From: Nemertoderma westbladi
Lineage: Eukaryota; Xenacoelomorpha; Nemertodermatida; Nemertodermatidae
Length of the DNA: 64,000 bases
Reading direction: 5' to 3'
Assembly: GCA_032718475.1 (NCBI GenBank)
Contig: JAUCBJ010001151.1
Span: forward strand, 25,432-89,431
In this document: in pieces, positions 1-9,491 of the stretch
How positions within the stretch are numbered: the stretch's first letter is position 1
Layout of the letters: each line of letters opens with the position of its first letter
Notes under the pieces: model-generated
What the model saw: the letters and a program-made list of their open reading frames with translations, nothing else
Database searches by the model: none
What the model was told of the DNA's origin: nothing
Position numbers and translations under genes: made by a program

Positions 1-2
1 TC

Positions 3-3000
3 GACCTACTTACAGAAAACCAAACTTGGAAAAATCAGGTGAACCTATGTCAACTGATTCGCCCATCGGAACCCATCGCTTACAATGACGAACTAAACGA
101 TGAGATAGAGCGCTGCAACGCTAGAACTCGGGACGAACTAGCCGTACGATTCTTTACTCAGGAACTGGTAGAGCCCAATTCATATGATAAGGCTCTATCG
201 ATAGAAGAAGAAAGAGCCAAGCAAATCCAGGAAACAACTACACGTTTTTTAAAGGACCAAGGTAGGTATGAAATCGGCCTACCATTTCGAAAACGAGAAC
301 CTAGATTTATAAATAACAGACCCTTGGCAGAGAAAAGAATCGCTCAATTACATCGACGCCTTACAGCTAATGCTTCAGCGAAAGAAATGTACCAAACTCA
401 GCTGAAGAAATTTATAACAAAGGGATACGCGGAGCGAGTACCGGAAGGAACACCAGTGACTGAGAGAACGTATTACTTAACACATCATTACGTTCCCAAA
501 CCCGGTAAACCCCATGAAGTACGAGTCGTATTCGATGGCTCTGCTCTATATATGGGCCAATCCCTCAATTCCGAGTTGTTATCAGGACCCAACTTACTCC
601 AATCTTTGTTGGGAATACTTTTGAGATTAAGACAATATTCCATCGCGTTCGCCTCCGATATAGAAGGAATGTTCTTACAAGTCAAGGCGCTGGATAGAGA
701 TAGAGACAGCCTGAGATTTCTGTGGTGGCCTGAAGGAGACCTCAATCAGAAACCGGTAGAGTACTGGATGACCATCCAGGCTTTTGGAATCATATCAAGC
801 CCTTCCAACGCCTGCTCCGTGGTGCGAACCACTGCGAATGACAACCGAGACTCCTTCTCAAAAGAGGTGATAGACAACATCAAACGGAATATATACATGG
901 ACGACAATTTAAGGTCCCTTCCATCAGTAGAAGAAGCCATAGCTGTCGCGAAAGGAACGGTAGAGTGTTTGAAAAGAGGTGGATTTCGACTGACGAAATT
1001 CACTAGCAACTCCCGTGAGTTTCTGGAAGCCATACCGGTAGAAGACCGCGGAGCGAAAGACCTAGACTTAATAAAGGACGATCTTCCTGAAACCAAGACG
1101 CTTGGCTTGAAGTGGGACACTGAAAGAGACATCCTGTTTTTTCAGTTAAAACAGCGAGATAATCCAGTTCGGACCAAACGGATTTGTTTAAGTATCCTGA
1201 GCACTTATTTCGACCCATTGGGATTCATTAGCCCAGTTATATTGATTGCTCGAAGTTTAGTACAACAAATGTGGCTTGAAAACCACTCATGGGACGATCC
1301 GCTTAAGGGAGAATTGTTAAAGAAATGGATGAAATGGGAAAATTCTCTACCTGCCATCGAGAACTTTATAATTTCCCGTGCATATTTTGGCCATGTTCTT
1401 CCTACGTATCCTTATCAACTCCATGTGTTTGGAGACGCCAGCGACATGGGAATAGGTATAGTAGCATATCTGCGAGTCGAAACCCCGGATGGAATCAAAG
1501 TCGCCTTGGTTACCTCTAAGGCATTGATTAACAACAAGTTAAAGGTTCCTCGAGCGGAGTTAAAGGCGGCTTTATACGCTACAGCCATCGGCCGGAACGT
1601 AACGGAACAAATCGACTATCCGCTGGAGAAAACGGTTTATTGGACCGACGCTTTACTCGTGTTGGAGTATCTAACCAATGAAGTCTGTCAGTTCAGCGTT
1701 TTTGTTACTAACAGAGTAGCTATTATTCTTAGTCGCACAAAGATAGATCAATGGCGACATTGCCCTGGTACGATTAATCCAGCCGATATCGCCTCCAGGG
1801 GAGCAACTCCACAGGAACTGATAGATACTCCAGATTGGTTGGGTGGACCCGACTTCCTGAGCAAGGAAGAGGATGAATGGCCTCCTCACCTTACTACGAC
1901 AGAGATTAGACAAGCCAAGGGAGCGGAGACAGTCAAACCTAAAACCCGGGCGAGTAAATCGAAGTTATTTAAACCGACTATCGATCTATCTGTATTACAT
2001 ACTTCCGGGAATGATGCTTCGGATCCACAATCCTTCAACACAAATAAGTCTGTTGTGGAAATTAGAGATAGAGATTGGAAATCTGGAATACCAGACGTCT
2101 CGCAAGGAATCTCACCCATGCTGCAGAGAGCAATGCATCATTACAGTTCCTGGAATCGGCTCTGTAAAGCCGTCACATATTTAAGACGATGTTTTCATCA
2201 TCACTACTCCAGGACGAAGACCACTAGTGATAACGCTCCATTGACATCTGCACAAGTTCATGTTATTAAAAATTTACCCAAATATAAGACATCTGACCGT
2301 TTTCTCAAGGAGAAAATTAGTCACCAGGAGCATGAAGAAACCAATAAGCAGATACTGAGACTCCTGCAATGCTATGAGGATTCCGAAAAGTATTTCCTGT
2401 TGTTGAGAAATCCGCAGATGTGCTTAAGGGATCGATTCTCGAGCACAATGATAGATGGGCTAATACGTGTTGGAGGAAGACTCACCAATGCGCCCTTATC
2501 CTTTGACACCAAATTCCCCTTACTTATTAGAAATCTTGAAGTACAAATCAAGATGATTGTAGACGTTCACAGTAAACTTTATCATGCTGGTAGAGAACGA
2601 ATTCTTAGCGAAATTCGAACTCGCTATTATTTTGATAAACCCCGTAGAGCTCTGAACCAAGTTCTTAGGAACTGCATACCCTGTAGGAAGGCATTCAGTA
2701 GGCCTTTAACACAGCGAGAGGCAGAATTACCTAGGGAACGAGTAAGCTTCTATGAACCACCTTTTACTAATACTGGTGTAGATTTATTTGGCCCTATTGA
2801 AGTATACCGTGCTAGGACTATAGTCAAGAGATGGTGTGTCATCTTCGTGTGCATGACTTGTAGAGCCATCCATCTCGATATGGTGAACGATCTATCTACC
2901 AACAGCTTCGTCTTAAGTTTACGACGACAGATCGCTCGCTTCGGGACGAGTAATACCATGAGATCGGATAAGGGAACGAACTTCATTGGTGCCAACAACG

Positions 3001-3779
3001 AAATACAGGCTTACGTGAAGGACTGGAACCAAAGACAGGTGGACGACCAGCTAAGGATAACAGCGTCTAGCTGGACCTTCAACGCCGCTGACGCCCCTTG
3101 GTGGGGAGGAAGTTGGGAGAGATTAATTCGAAGTGTCAAAACCGCATTTCACTTTATAGTGCCATGCCGCGCGTATCTCACCGACGAACTTTTGCGGACG
3201 TTAATGGAGGAAATAGCTGCCTATCTCAACGAGAGACCGCTTATGCCAGTCTCATCGAGTCCCGATTCCCTAGAAGCGCTAACACCCGCGCACTTCCTAC
3301 TGAAGAAACCTGTAGCCATGCTCCCACGATCGGAGATTGCCGACGGAGACGAATACTGCCGTCGAACTTGGCAACTTATGCAGTTGCTATCCCGTCGTTT
3401 CGCTGACCATTTCGAGAAACATTATCTGCCCACGCTACAACTTCGAACTAAGTGGTTTGCGCAGCAAGAAAACGTCAGCGCCGGAGATATGGTGCTTATT
3501 GTAGATCCAGACCTCCCACGTAAACGGTGGCAGACAGGTCGTATCATCGAGACTCACATCTCGGATGATGGTTTAGTGCGCTCAGTAGAACTTGTCGTCA
3601 TGCGGCGTAACTTCAAGAAGCCAGGCATAATCTTTGAGACGCAACAACTCAATCGCCCAGTTGGTCGTTTATGTTTACTGGAAAGAGACAGAGAACTCTC
3701 TGGAAACTATGGAAGGCAAGACACTCTTCCCACGACCACCTCCCTAATTCCTCAAACATCTAGGGACTCCCCAACGTGA
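3..3779 (+). CDS. BEL/Pao retrotransposon Pol polyprotein, 5' end outside window
   Basis: The frame is open from the window edge to a TGA at 3777-3779. The GTG at 39 is only an internal valine codon, so the true start lies upstream and Gag and protease are missing. Counting that valine as residue 1, reverse transcriptase lies around 100-340 with a first acidic motif (SDIEGMF) and the catalytic YMDD at about 286. An RNase H-like region with GDAS is near 463. The integrase zinc-binding region (H...CIPC) is around 845-885. The integrase core has Asp in GVDLFGP (about 914), Asp in RSDKGTNF (about 976) and Glu in SWERL (about 1027). A BEL-type C-terminal domain follows to about 1225. Known role of the family: reverse transcription and integration of the element. 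More than 1,250 codons without a stop or frameshift point to a young copy. Activity is not shown. Confidence 0.93.
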   Translation, partial: DLLTENQTWKNQVNLCQLIRPSEPIAYNDELNDEIERCNARTRDELAVRFFTQELVEPNSYDKALSIEEERAKQIQETTTRFLKDQGRYEIGLPFRKREPRFINNRPLAEKRIAQLHRRLTANASAKEMYQTQLKKFITKGYAERVPEGTPVTERTYYLTHHYVPKPGKPHEVRVVFDGSALYMGQSLNSELLSGPNLLQSLLGILLRLRQYSIAFASDIEGMFLQVKALDRDRDSLRFLWWPEGDLNQKPVEYWMTIQAFGIISSPSNACSVVRTTANDNRDSFSKEVIDNIKRNIYMDDNLRSLPSVEEAIAVAKGTVECLKRGGFRLTKFTSNSREFLEAIPVEDRGAKDLDLIKDDLPETKTLGLKWDTERDILFFQLKQRDNPVRTKRICLSILSTYFDPLGFISPVILIARSLVQQMWLENHSWDDPLKGELLKKWMKWENSLPAIENFIISRAYFGHVLPTYPYQLHVFGDASDMGIGIVAYLRVETPDGIKVALVTSKALINNKLKVPRAELKAALYATAIGRNVTEQIDYPLEKTVYWTDALLVLEYLTNEVCQFSVFVTNRVAIILSRTKIDQWRHCPGTINPADIASRGATPQELIDTPDWLGGPDFLSKEEDEWPPHLTTTEIRQAKGAETVKPKTRASKSKLFKPTIDLSVLHTSGNDASDPQSFNTNKSVVEIRDRDWKSGIPDVSQGISPMLQRAMHHYSSWNRLCKAVTYLRRCFHHHYSRTKTTSDNAPLTSAQVHVIKNLPKYKTSDRFLKEKISHQEHEETNKQILRLLQCYEDSEKYFLLLRNPQMCLRDRFSSTMIDGLIRVGGRLTNAPLSFDTKFPLLIRNLEVQIKMIVDVHSKLYHAGRERILSEIRTRYYFDKPRRALNQVLRNCIPCRKAFSRPLTQREAELPRERVSFYEPPFTNTGVDLFGPIEVYRARTIVKRWCVIFVCMTCRAIHLDMVNDLSTNSFVLSLRRQIARFGTSNTMRSDKGTNFIGANNEIQAYVKDWNQRQVDDQLRITASSWTFNAADAPWWGGSWERLIRSVKTAFHFIVPCRAYLTDELLRTLMEEIAAYLNERPLMPVSSSPDSLEALTPAHFLLKKPVAMLPRSEIADGDEYCRRTWQLMQLLSRRFADHFEKHYLPTLQLRTKWFAQQENVSAGDMVLIVDPDLPRKRWQTGRIIETHISDDGLVRSVELVVMRRNFKKPGIIFETQQLNRPVGRLCLLERDRELSGNYGRQDTLPTTTSLIPQTSRDSPT

Positions 3780-3794
3780 TACGTCTGGAGTGGG

Positions 3795-4205
3795 TGTATG
3801 ACTATATTGTTTTATCTATTTTATTATATTTTTATATGCGAACTTTATTATGTACTTTATTATAATCGTTTTTATTCAATTTTATTTAGTAGAATGTTAT
3901 TTTAGTGATTATTTAGTAGATTAGTGCAATATATTAGTGTTTATTACGTACGTAATTACTTATAATATATATTTAGTGCGACGGCGAGAAATAATTTTTT
4001 CTCTTTCCTTACTGTCCGTATCATATTATAAATACGTGACTACAGTAAGATGAAATGTCCGTACTTCTTAAAGTACAATAAAGCCACTACTATATTCAAG
4101 TATTATTGGTAGGCAGAGTATTAGGAATGCAAAGTTCAGATCCTCGTGTCTCGGCTAAACCAAGCTCTGGGTAGACCTTGGAAACGACTTGCCTCTTCAC
4201 ACTGA
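3795..4205 (+). mobile_element. Probable 3' LTR of the plus-strand BEL/Pao element (right edge uncertain)
   Basis: A purine-rich stretch (ggagtggg, 3787-3794) directly precedes TGTATG at 3795, the usual layout of a polypurine tract followed by an LTR. Inside are a TATA-like TATAAAT (4027-4033) and an AATAAA (4077-4082), in the order expected for a promoter and then the R-region poly(A) signal. The 5' LTR is outside the window, so the boundaries cannot be proved by pairing. The right edge near an ACA at about 4205 is a guess. Confidence 0.45.
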
Positions 4206-4320
4206 CATTGCTTCGTGCGATATTGCTCTTCTACCTTATATTAAATAATACATATAGTAGCGTGAAGTCCCTCTAACAGTAGCGTAAAACGCAAATAAAT
4301 CTGTTAAACCTTTTGACCAT

Positions 4321-4605
4321 CTGTAATTCTAGTCGATTAAGATATCGCGGCACCCACCTATATACTTGAAAGACAAATTCTAGAATCAGTGGTTAACGTC
4401 CCCAGACAAGCTCTGGAAAAAATCGGTGCCCATCTTAAATATTAATTTAATATTTAGTAAAATCTGTAAAATTCAGATCCGTTAACAATTCTAGTCGATT
4501 AAGATATCGTAGCACTTACCGATACTCTTAAAAGACAAATTTCATAGAATTAAGGATCCTATGTCCCCAGACCTGCGCTGGAATCAAATTGTGTCAATTT
4601 TAACA
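4321..4605. repeat. Two diverged tandem copies, 162-bp period
   Basis: The segment AATTCTAGTCGATTAAGATA recurs at 4325 and 4487. Each copy is followed by AAAGACAAATT and then GTCCCCAGAC. A weaker third copy may lie near 4130. No coding potential is seen. Confidence 0.7.
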
Positions 4606-5403
4606 TCAAATAATAAAATTCACGGGAATAAATTTAAATTCATATTTTAAATGAATTTCATAAATTGTCATTTTTGTACAATTTATAACATTCCCAAAAT
4701 TCCATTAATTAATAGATCATGGGAGCGGAGATTCATCCTATTGAGTGTATTAGAGTGCGAGAATCTCCAACATATAGTCAATAGCCGATAAAATTAATAA
4801 AATCATGCATAAAGAGGATATTGACAACTAAAGAATTATTATTAAATAGCATCCCAGATCTGTATGCATGAGAATTACCCTAATTCTACCGCTAGCATTC
4901 CATAATGTCACCATAGCAACACCCACGCTAGAATTAGAAGCAAGTTAAAAGAACAATAGAAAGCTTGTCCCATTGCATAGCATAGAGAATATAGCACACT
5001 GCTAGTATCCAAGGATACACAGTAATAACGTGACATTCTGGAAGGCACTGACTAACGGACAAATGGCCTGTATGTGTACAATTGGTGACAGTTGTGTGGA
5101 ATTTGTGCGTTTGTAGGTGAATGTTACTGCTAAGGTGTGTTTACAGTATCTAGTCGCAATTGTGAAAGTAGCCCAACTCTCCTATAGAAAGAACCTAAAG
5201 TGGATTCAAGCCTTTGGGACGGACAGTGGAGTGACTTGTGCCGGTTATCGTTGTCGTGATGTTGCTACATGTTGGCGTAAACACCGCGACGACGGTACAT
5301 CGGCGCTGAGAATCCCACTGTCCGGGGCGAAGAGAGGTAGGCAGCGACGCCCGCTCGCCTAAACATAAACTCATTACAATATTAATAAACTCAGATAGCA
5401 GAT
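4606..5403. other. Spacer, possible leader of the downstream two-frame locus
   Basis: AT-rich sequence without a convincing gene. An open stretch at 5117-5362 begins with GTG after a stop and has no ATG. An AG|GTAGGC at about 5336 could be a splice donor, but no partner is clear. Confidence 0.4.
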
Positions 5404-5850
5404 ATGACGGAGTTGATAGAAGATGATCTTGGTATCAGGGAGCGATATACTCTACCTTTACAAGCATTTGTGGATAGCTTGATACGCGGTGAAGCCGATC
5501 CAACCATTACGGAGGACGATGGTCGTTATATCGAACCGCCGATGTCCCAAGAGCAACTTACGCGTGAATTGGACTATCGAAAATTCACCGCTCGCTATAC
5601 GCATCGTAATGGTACGTATATGGACTTCCTAACTACCGGCCATCCTATCGATTTACATGATACGGACGATGTAGACACCGAAAGGGAAATGGTCTATTTA
5701 AATATCATACCCAGCGGAGTCGTAACGATAAACCGAAAATAGATCACGAAAATTCTATTCGTAACAGACTGGGAAGACGAACCAATATGCCTAGAATCTG
5801 AGGAGATTCAGCCTATCGCGCCCGGAACAGCGACAACGACTACATCATAG
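5404..5850 (+). CDS. Unknown protein, ORF A, with one in-frame TAG
   Basis: It opens with ATG at 5404 and reads 112 codons of acidic, Asp/Glu-rich protein to a TAG at 5740-5742. The same frame stays open beyond the TAG for 35 more codons that look coding (DWEDEP, then a Thr run) up to a TAG at 5848-5850. It may therefore be a decayed gene with one stop mutation or a readthrough gene. I do not recognise the family. It overlaps the next frame by about 50 bp, an offset a -1 shift would join; I see no clear slippery heptamer in the overlap. Lying after a BEL 3' LTR, it could belong to a separate non-autonomous element or a domesticated gene. Confidence 0.5.
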
Positions 5851-6851
5851 AATGGTATCAAGGTCCACAGTGTCTCACTGCGTACGATTATCGACATGCC
5901 AACTATGTTTCTAGGCAACGTTGTCGGTTATGCGCATCGAGAGACCACGATACGCCCATGGACACCAACGTCCGCTGTTCCTATTTCCAAGAACAACCGA
6001 CTATGGAAATTTATTGCGCATATTGCAGACTCAATAACTTGCATATCTTTGCGGTTTGCCCTCAATTTATGACTCAATGTCACCATTGTCAACTAAAGGG
6101 ACATGCCAGTTTCGATTGCCCTTTTAATCACGATTTGGAAAGCGTAGATGAAATGATCACACTACGTTACATCAGAGCTTGGGAAGCGAACGCTGATTTA
6201 CATTGTGATTCGCGCCATCGCTATTATCCCGGACGCGCTTACGAAGGAGTTTATGCGTTCCATCCTTATCTATTCGCTTCGGTTGAACAGAAATCACGCA
6301 TATCAAGTTACGAGCTACTGAAGCGCGTCGGAGAATGTATCTCAACCAAATTCGTACGCAAATTTCTCAGGAGTGTTAATCCTAGCAACCTTCATTCCTA
6401 TAACTTAATCAATTATATCCGTCAGGATCCGGACTATGGAGACTTGTTTGTTAACTCACACCCCGAGTTACAGGAAGTATATCGACGGCCTTACGAATAC
6501 CGAGCCCGCGAACGCGAGTTGGAAAGGACCATTAAACCCCGGAGGTTTCTAACTGCCTATGGTCCACCTACGGCCCTCGTTCAGACCACTCGTAAAGGAC
6601 CCGTAAGAGCGGCTGTCTTGAAACGAGCTCTCAAAGCCGTTAGACCCCTCTCCCCTGACGTTGATGTCAATCAACCCGGTACTTCGACTGGCGGATACAC
6701 CGACCATAATCCCACACCCTCTGATGCAATCATATTGCACCCTTCACCCAGGAGTTATAGCCCTCCTTGTAAAGTGGCTCGCCCCAAAGAGAAAAGGACT
6801 CTGGCTAGCTTTAAAAAACTGCGTAAACGCCGTCCGCGCAAGAAAGACTAA
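5802..6851 (+). CDS. Unknown cysteine-rich zinc-knuckle-like protein, ORF B
   Basis: The first ATG is at 5958 (297 residues to the stop), but the frame is open from 5802, just after a TGA. The added upstream part includes another Cys-X2-Cys-X4-His group, so translation probably enters from ORF A or from a non-AUG start. From the ATG, one group has CX2C, X5, H, X4, C (about residues 20-34) and a second is a textbook CX2CX4HX4C (about 41-54). The pattern resembles retroviral nucleocapsid knuckles, and also the spacing style of Nanos-type fingers (an NN and CP are present). A central region rich in Tyr and Arg follows. The tail is strongly basic (KKLRKRRPRKK), suggesting nucleic-acid binding or nuclear entry. 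No RT or other enzyme domain is seen. Family not recognised. Confidence 0.6.
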   Translation, partial: GDSAYRARNSDNDYIIEWYQGPQCLTAYDYRHANYVSRQRCRLCASRDHDTPMDTNVRCSYFQEQPTMEIYCAYCRLNNLHIFAVCPQFMTQCHHCQLKGHASFDCPFNHDLESVDEMITLRYIRAWEANADLHCDSRHRYYPGRAYEGVYAFHPYLFASVEQKSRISSYELLKRVGECISTKFVRKFLRSVNPSNLHSYNLINYIRQDPDYGDLFVNSHPELQEVYRRPYEYRARERELERTIKPRRFLTAYGPPTALVQTTRKGPVRAAVLKRALKAVRPLSPDVDVNQPGTSTGGYTDHNPTPSDAIILHPSPRSYSPPCKVARPKEKRTLASFKKLRKRRPRKKD

Positions 6852-8394
6852 CTTTTTAGAGTATTTATGTATATTAGAAACTGTGATTTTGTATATTTTA
6901 TAGACTCAAATCCCATTTTCTGGGAGCGGTGTAAAAGCTTCTGTGGGATATAACTGGCCCCTTTGCTTCGCAATCCAGTTTCCCCCCAGGCGCTGGAATA
7001 CTCTAAAAGGTTCTCTAACTGTATATATATTCCCCTCGCCCGCAAGGTACCGTTACAGGTGTTTTAACGGACATAAAAGTCATTCTTCTATATACGTGCT
7101 TTGGCGGACATGGTAAGGCAAAAAACCCGCAATGCACCAAATACCTTTACACGGCTTGGCCTTGATGATTCAGATTGCGACATCTAGCAGCTGGTTGCTG
7201 GCATGGAAACAGCCATTGGACGCATGGTTCTTTGTTTGGCTTGAGCCAATCAGAGCGATTTTTTCTGTCGACGTGTAGATATTCGGTCGATCATACTAGG
7301 AGTGTTCTGTCTTACTGTTTTTTGTGATACCGTTGTGTTGTTGCTATCTAGGCCAGGAACACCGGCTCTAGAGTCAATTCGTTTTCATACTTTAGAAGAA
7401 ACATTAGTAGGCTTAAATTATAGAGCGTATAACTGTTATCAACTCATATCAATCAGTGCAGTCCGGTCCAGTCAAACAGTGTTACCATCTTAACCTACCG
7501 TCTTAATGCTATTTACTGTTGTGTTTTGGTTGAATATTATTATTTGGAGAACATTTATAAAGAACCCAAATTTCCCAATTTTCTTGATACACTACAGGTT
7601 AGAGAGACGGGTTATATATAGCGATTGCGACTTATATTGTTGTGGTTTGTAGTGAATTTAATGCTATTTGATAAGCCCTACATGAGTCCGTTGCTGCTCT
7701 CTTTATATATGATAAAATTCATTGACGGTCGGCAAATTAGTGAGCAGTATTGTGTGTTACCGGTAGTGTGCCTGATTGTGACTGATAACTAAGCATTTCC
7801 TAAAGAATGCGCCTCATACGTGAATCATAAGCCTTACCGACTTGCCGTTGTGATTAGTATAAGTCATATCTCTGTTTACCTAGATAGAGCGCCACGTCCT
7901 AAAGGAACTGTTAATATTTCCCGAAAGTGAATAATATTAGTCAGAAATTATTTATTAACGATCAATCGAATAATACAGTAAGCTTACACTGCAATAATAA
8001 TCTAAGCCCTCAGAATCCAGTCTCCCGGGTATATCCAGCGGGTGAATGGACGCGCACTAGGCTGGCTTCTGCTAATGTTGTGTTTATTGGTATTAAATAT
8101 TTGTCAACTTCTAAAGTCTATTTATAAACCAAAAGACATATAAATTTTGGCAGGTTAAACTGCTAAAGGTCTTCAAAAGCGCGTACAAAGGTTGTACTTG
8201 ACTACGGTGCATATTATACCTCCCTTCCTTCTTTCGTGCCAATATCACCTAACTTTATTTTAGATTTTGTTTTATCTGTATTTTCCCCCTATTCTGTGCT
8301 ATCATCGTACCTACCTCTCTACTTGTTTCTTACTACGTACTTACTACTTACTACTATAGTATGTTGTATCCATATACCATTTTCTCTACTCTAT
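6852..8394. other. Intergenic, no gene seen
   Basis: Only short open frames without ATG context or family resemblance occur here. A TTTATT at 8254-8259 gives an AATAAA on the minus strand and may belong to the 3' LTR region of the minus-strand BEL element, but no matching 5' LTR was found. Confidence 0.5.
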
Positions 8395-8489
8395 TACTGC
8401 TAACTCTACTAACTCTACTAACTCCACTTATTCTACTAACTCTACTAACTCTACTGATTCTACTAACTCCACTAACTCTACTAATTCCA
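8395..8489. repeat. CTAACTCTA-type microsatellite
   Basis: About 95 bp of short CTAACTCTA/CTAACTCCA units. A related ACTAACTTCTGCTAACTTTCT repeat continues at about 8790-8875. Confidence 0.85.
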
Positions 8490-8768
8490 ACGGTACTATG
8501 TACCCTCCTACTACCCTCGTGGTATGTCTCTATACCACACTCCCTATTCTTCTAAATCTAACGGTACTACGTACCCTCTTACTCCCGTGGTATGTCTCTA
8601 TACCACACTCCCTGATCTCTAACTTCTAACTCTCACGGTACTATGTACCCTCCTACCCTCGTGGTATGTCTCTATACCACACTCCCTATACTTCTAACTC
8701 TAACGGTACTATGTACCCTCTTACTCCCGTGGTATGTCTCTATACCACACTCCCTATACATCTAACTC
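8490..8768. repeat. Four tandem ~70-bp units, each with two hairpins
   Basis: Units begin with ACGGTAC at 8490, 8561, 8635 and 8703. Each carries GGTAC-N3-GTACC and GTGGTAT-N6-ATACCAC; in unit 1 the second stem is at 8519-8538. Both stems are kept in each copy, while spacer bases vary. Confidence 0.85.
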
Positions 8769-9014
8769 TCCTCTTACTCTTACTAACTTCTATTAACTTT
8801 CTAACTACTACTAACTTCTGCTAACTTTCTAACTATTACTAACTTCTGCTAACTTTCTAACTATTACGTGCTACGTACTATCTACTACTATCACTTTCTG
8901 ACTTTCTGCTTTCTCACTTTATTTTATTATTTTTATTTTTTTTATATTTTGTGTGGGAAGGGCGTCTCGCCCTCAATCCCACCCCCTTCAGTCCAACACT
9001 TGGACGACTAAACT

Positions 9015-9491
9015 CTATGGTGCCCCTTCTAATAGGCAGCACTTTCCTACAGCCCTCCTGTAGGTCTTTCTATCTTTCGCTCCTATCTTACCCTCTATCC
9101 GCACTTCCACCAATCAGACTCTTCCGTCCTCGTCGGGGTAAGTGTCTACTTCCCTCGCTAGCCTCCACTGATTGTTGATGATTGTGTCGTCAGTGACGAT
9201 CACTAAGTCACCTTTCTTTAACTCTCTAGTGGTGTTTCTCCACTTGCTCCTCCTGTGTAATGTGGGTAGGTATTCCTCGACCCACCTCCTCCAATACTCG
9301 GCGCTTATCGCCTTGGCGACTTTCCAACTCTGTCGGGAGTGTATGTCATCTGGGTCTACACCCCGCATGTCGATGGTCGCTGGCCTTTCCATCAGAAAGT
9401 GGCTCGGTGTTAGCACGTTATTCACGTTATTCCGGGTTGTCATTCTCCTGGTATAGCGGTCTGCTATTAATGATTCCCTCACACTTAGCAA
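9015..9491 (-). pseudogene. BEL/Pao integrase C-terminal part, frameshifted with premature stop
   Basis: The frame 9491-9114 carries the conserved LTPSHFL after the integrase core, then the WRRW...LPTLHRR...KWR region and GDLV typical of the BEL C-terminal domain. A TGA at 9114-9116 interrupts it; the same frame continues with basic, coding-like sequence to a TAG at 9015-9017. It joins the preceding integrase frame through a frameshift near 9440. Confidence 0.85.

Noticed and set aside
39-41. GTG as start codon of the first Pol frame
   Set aside because: The frame is open upstream to the window edge. This is an internal valine codon.
5117-5362. 81-codon frame before ORF A
   Set aside because: No ATG, starts right after a stop, and no resemblance to any family.
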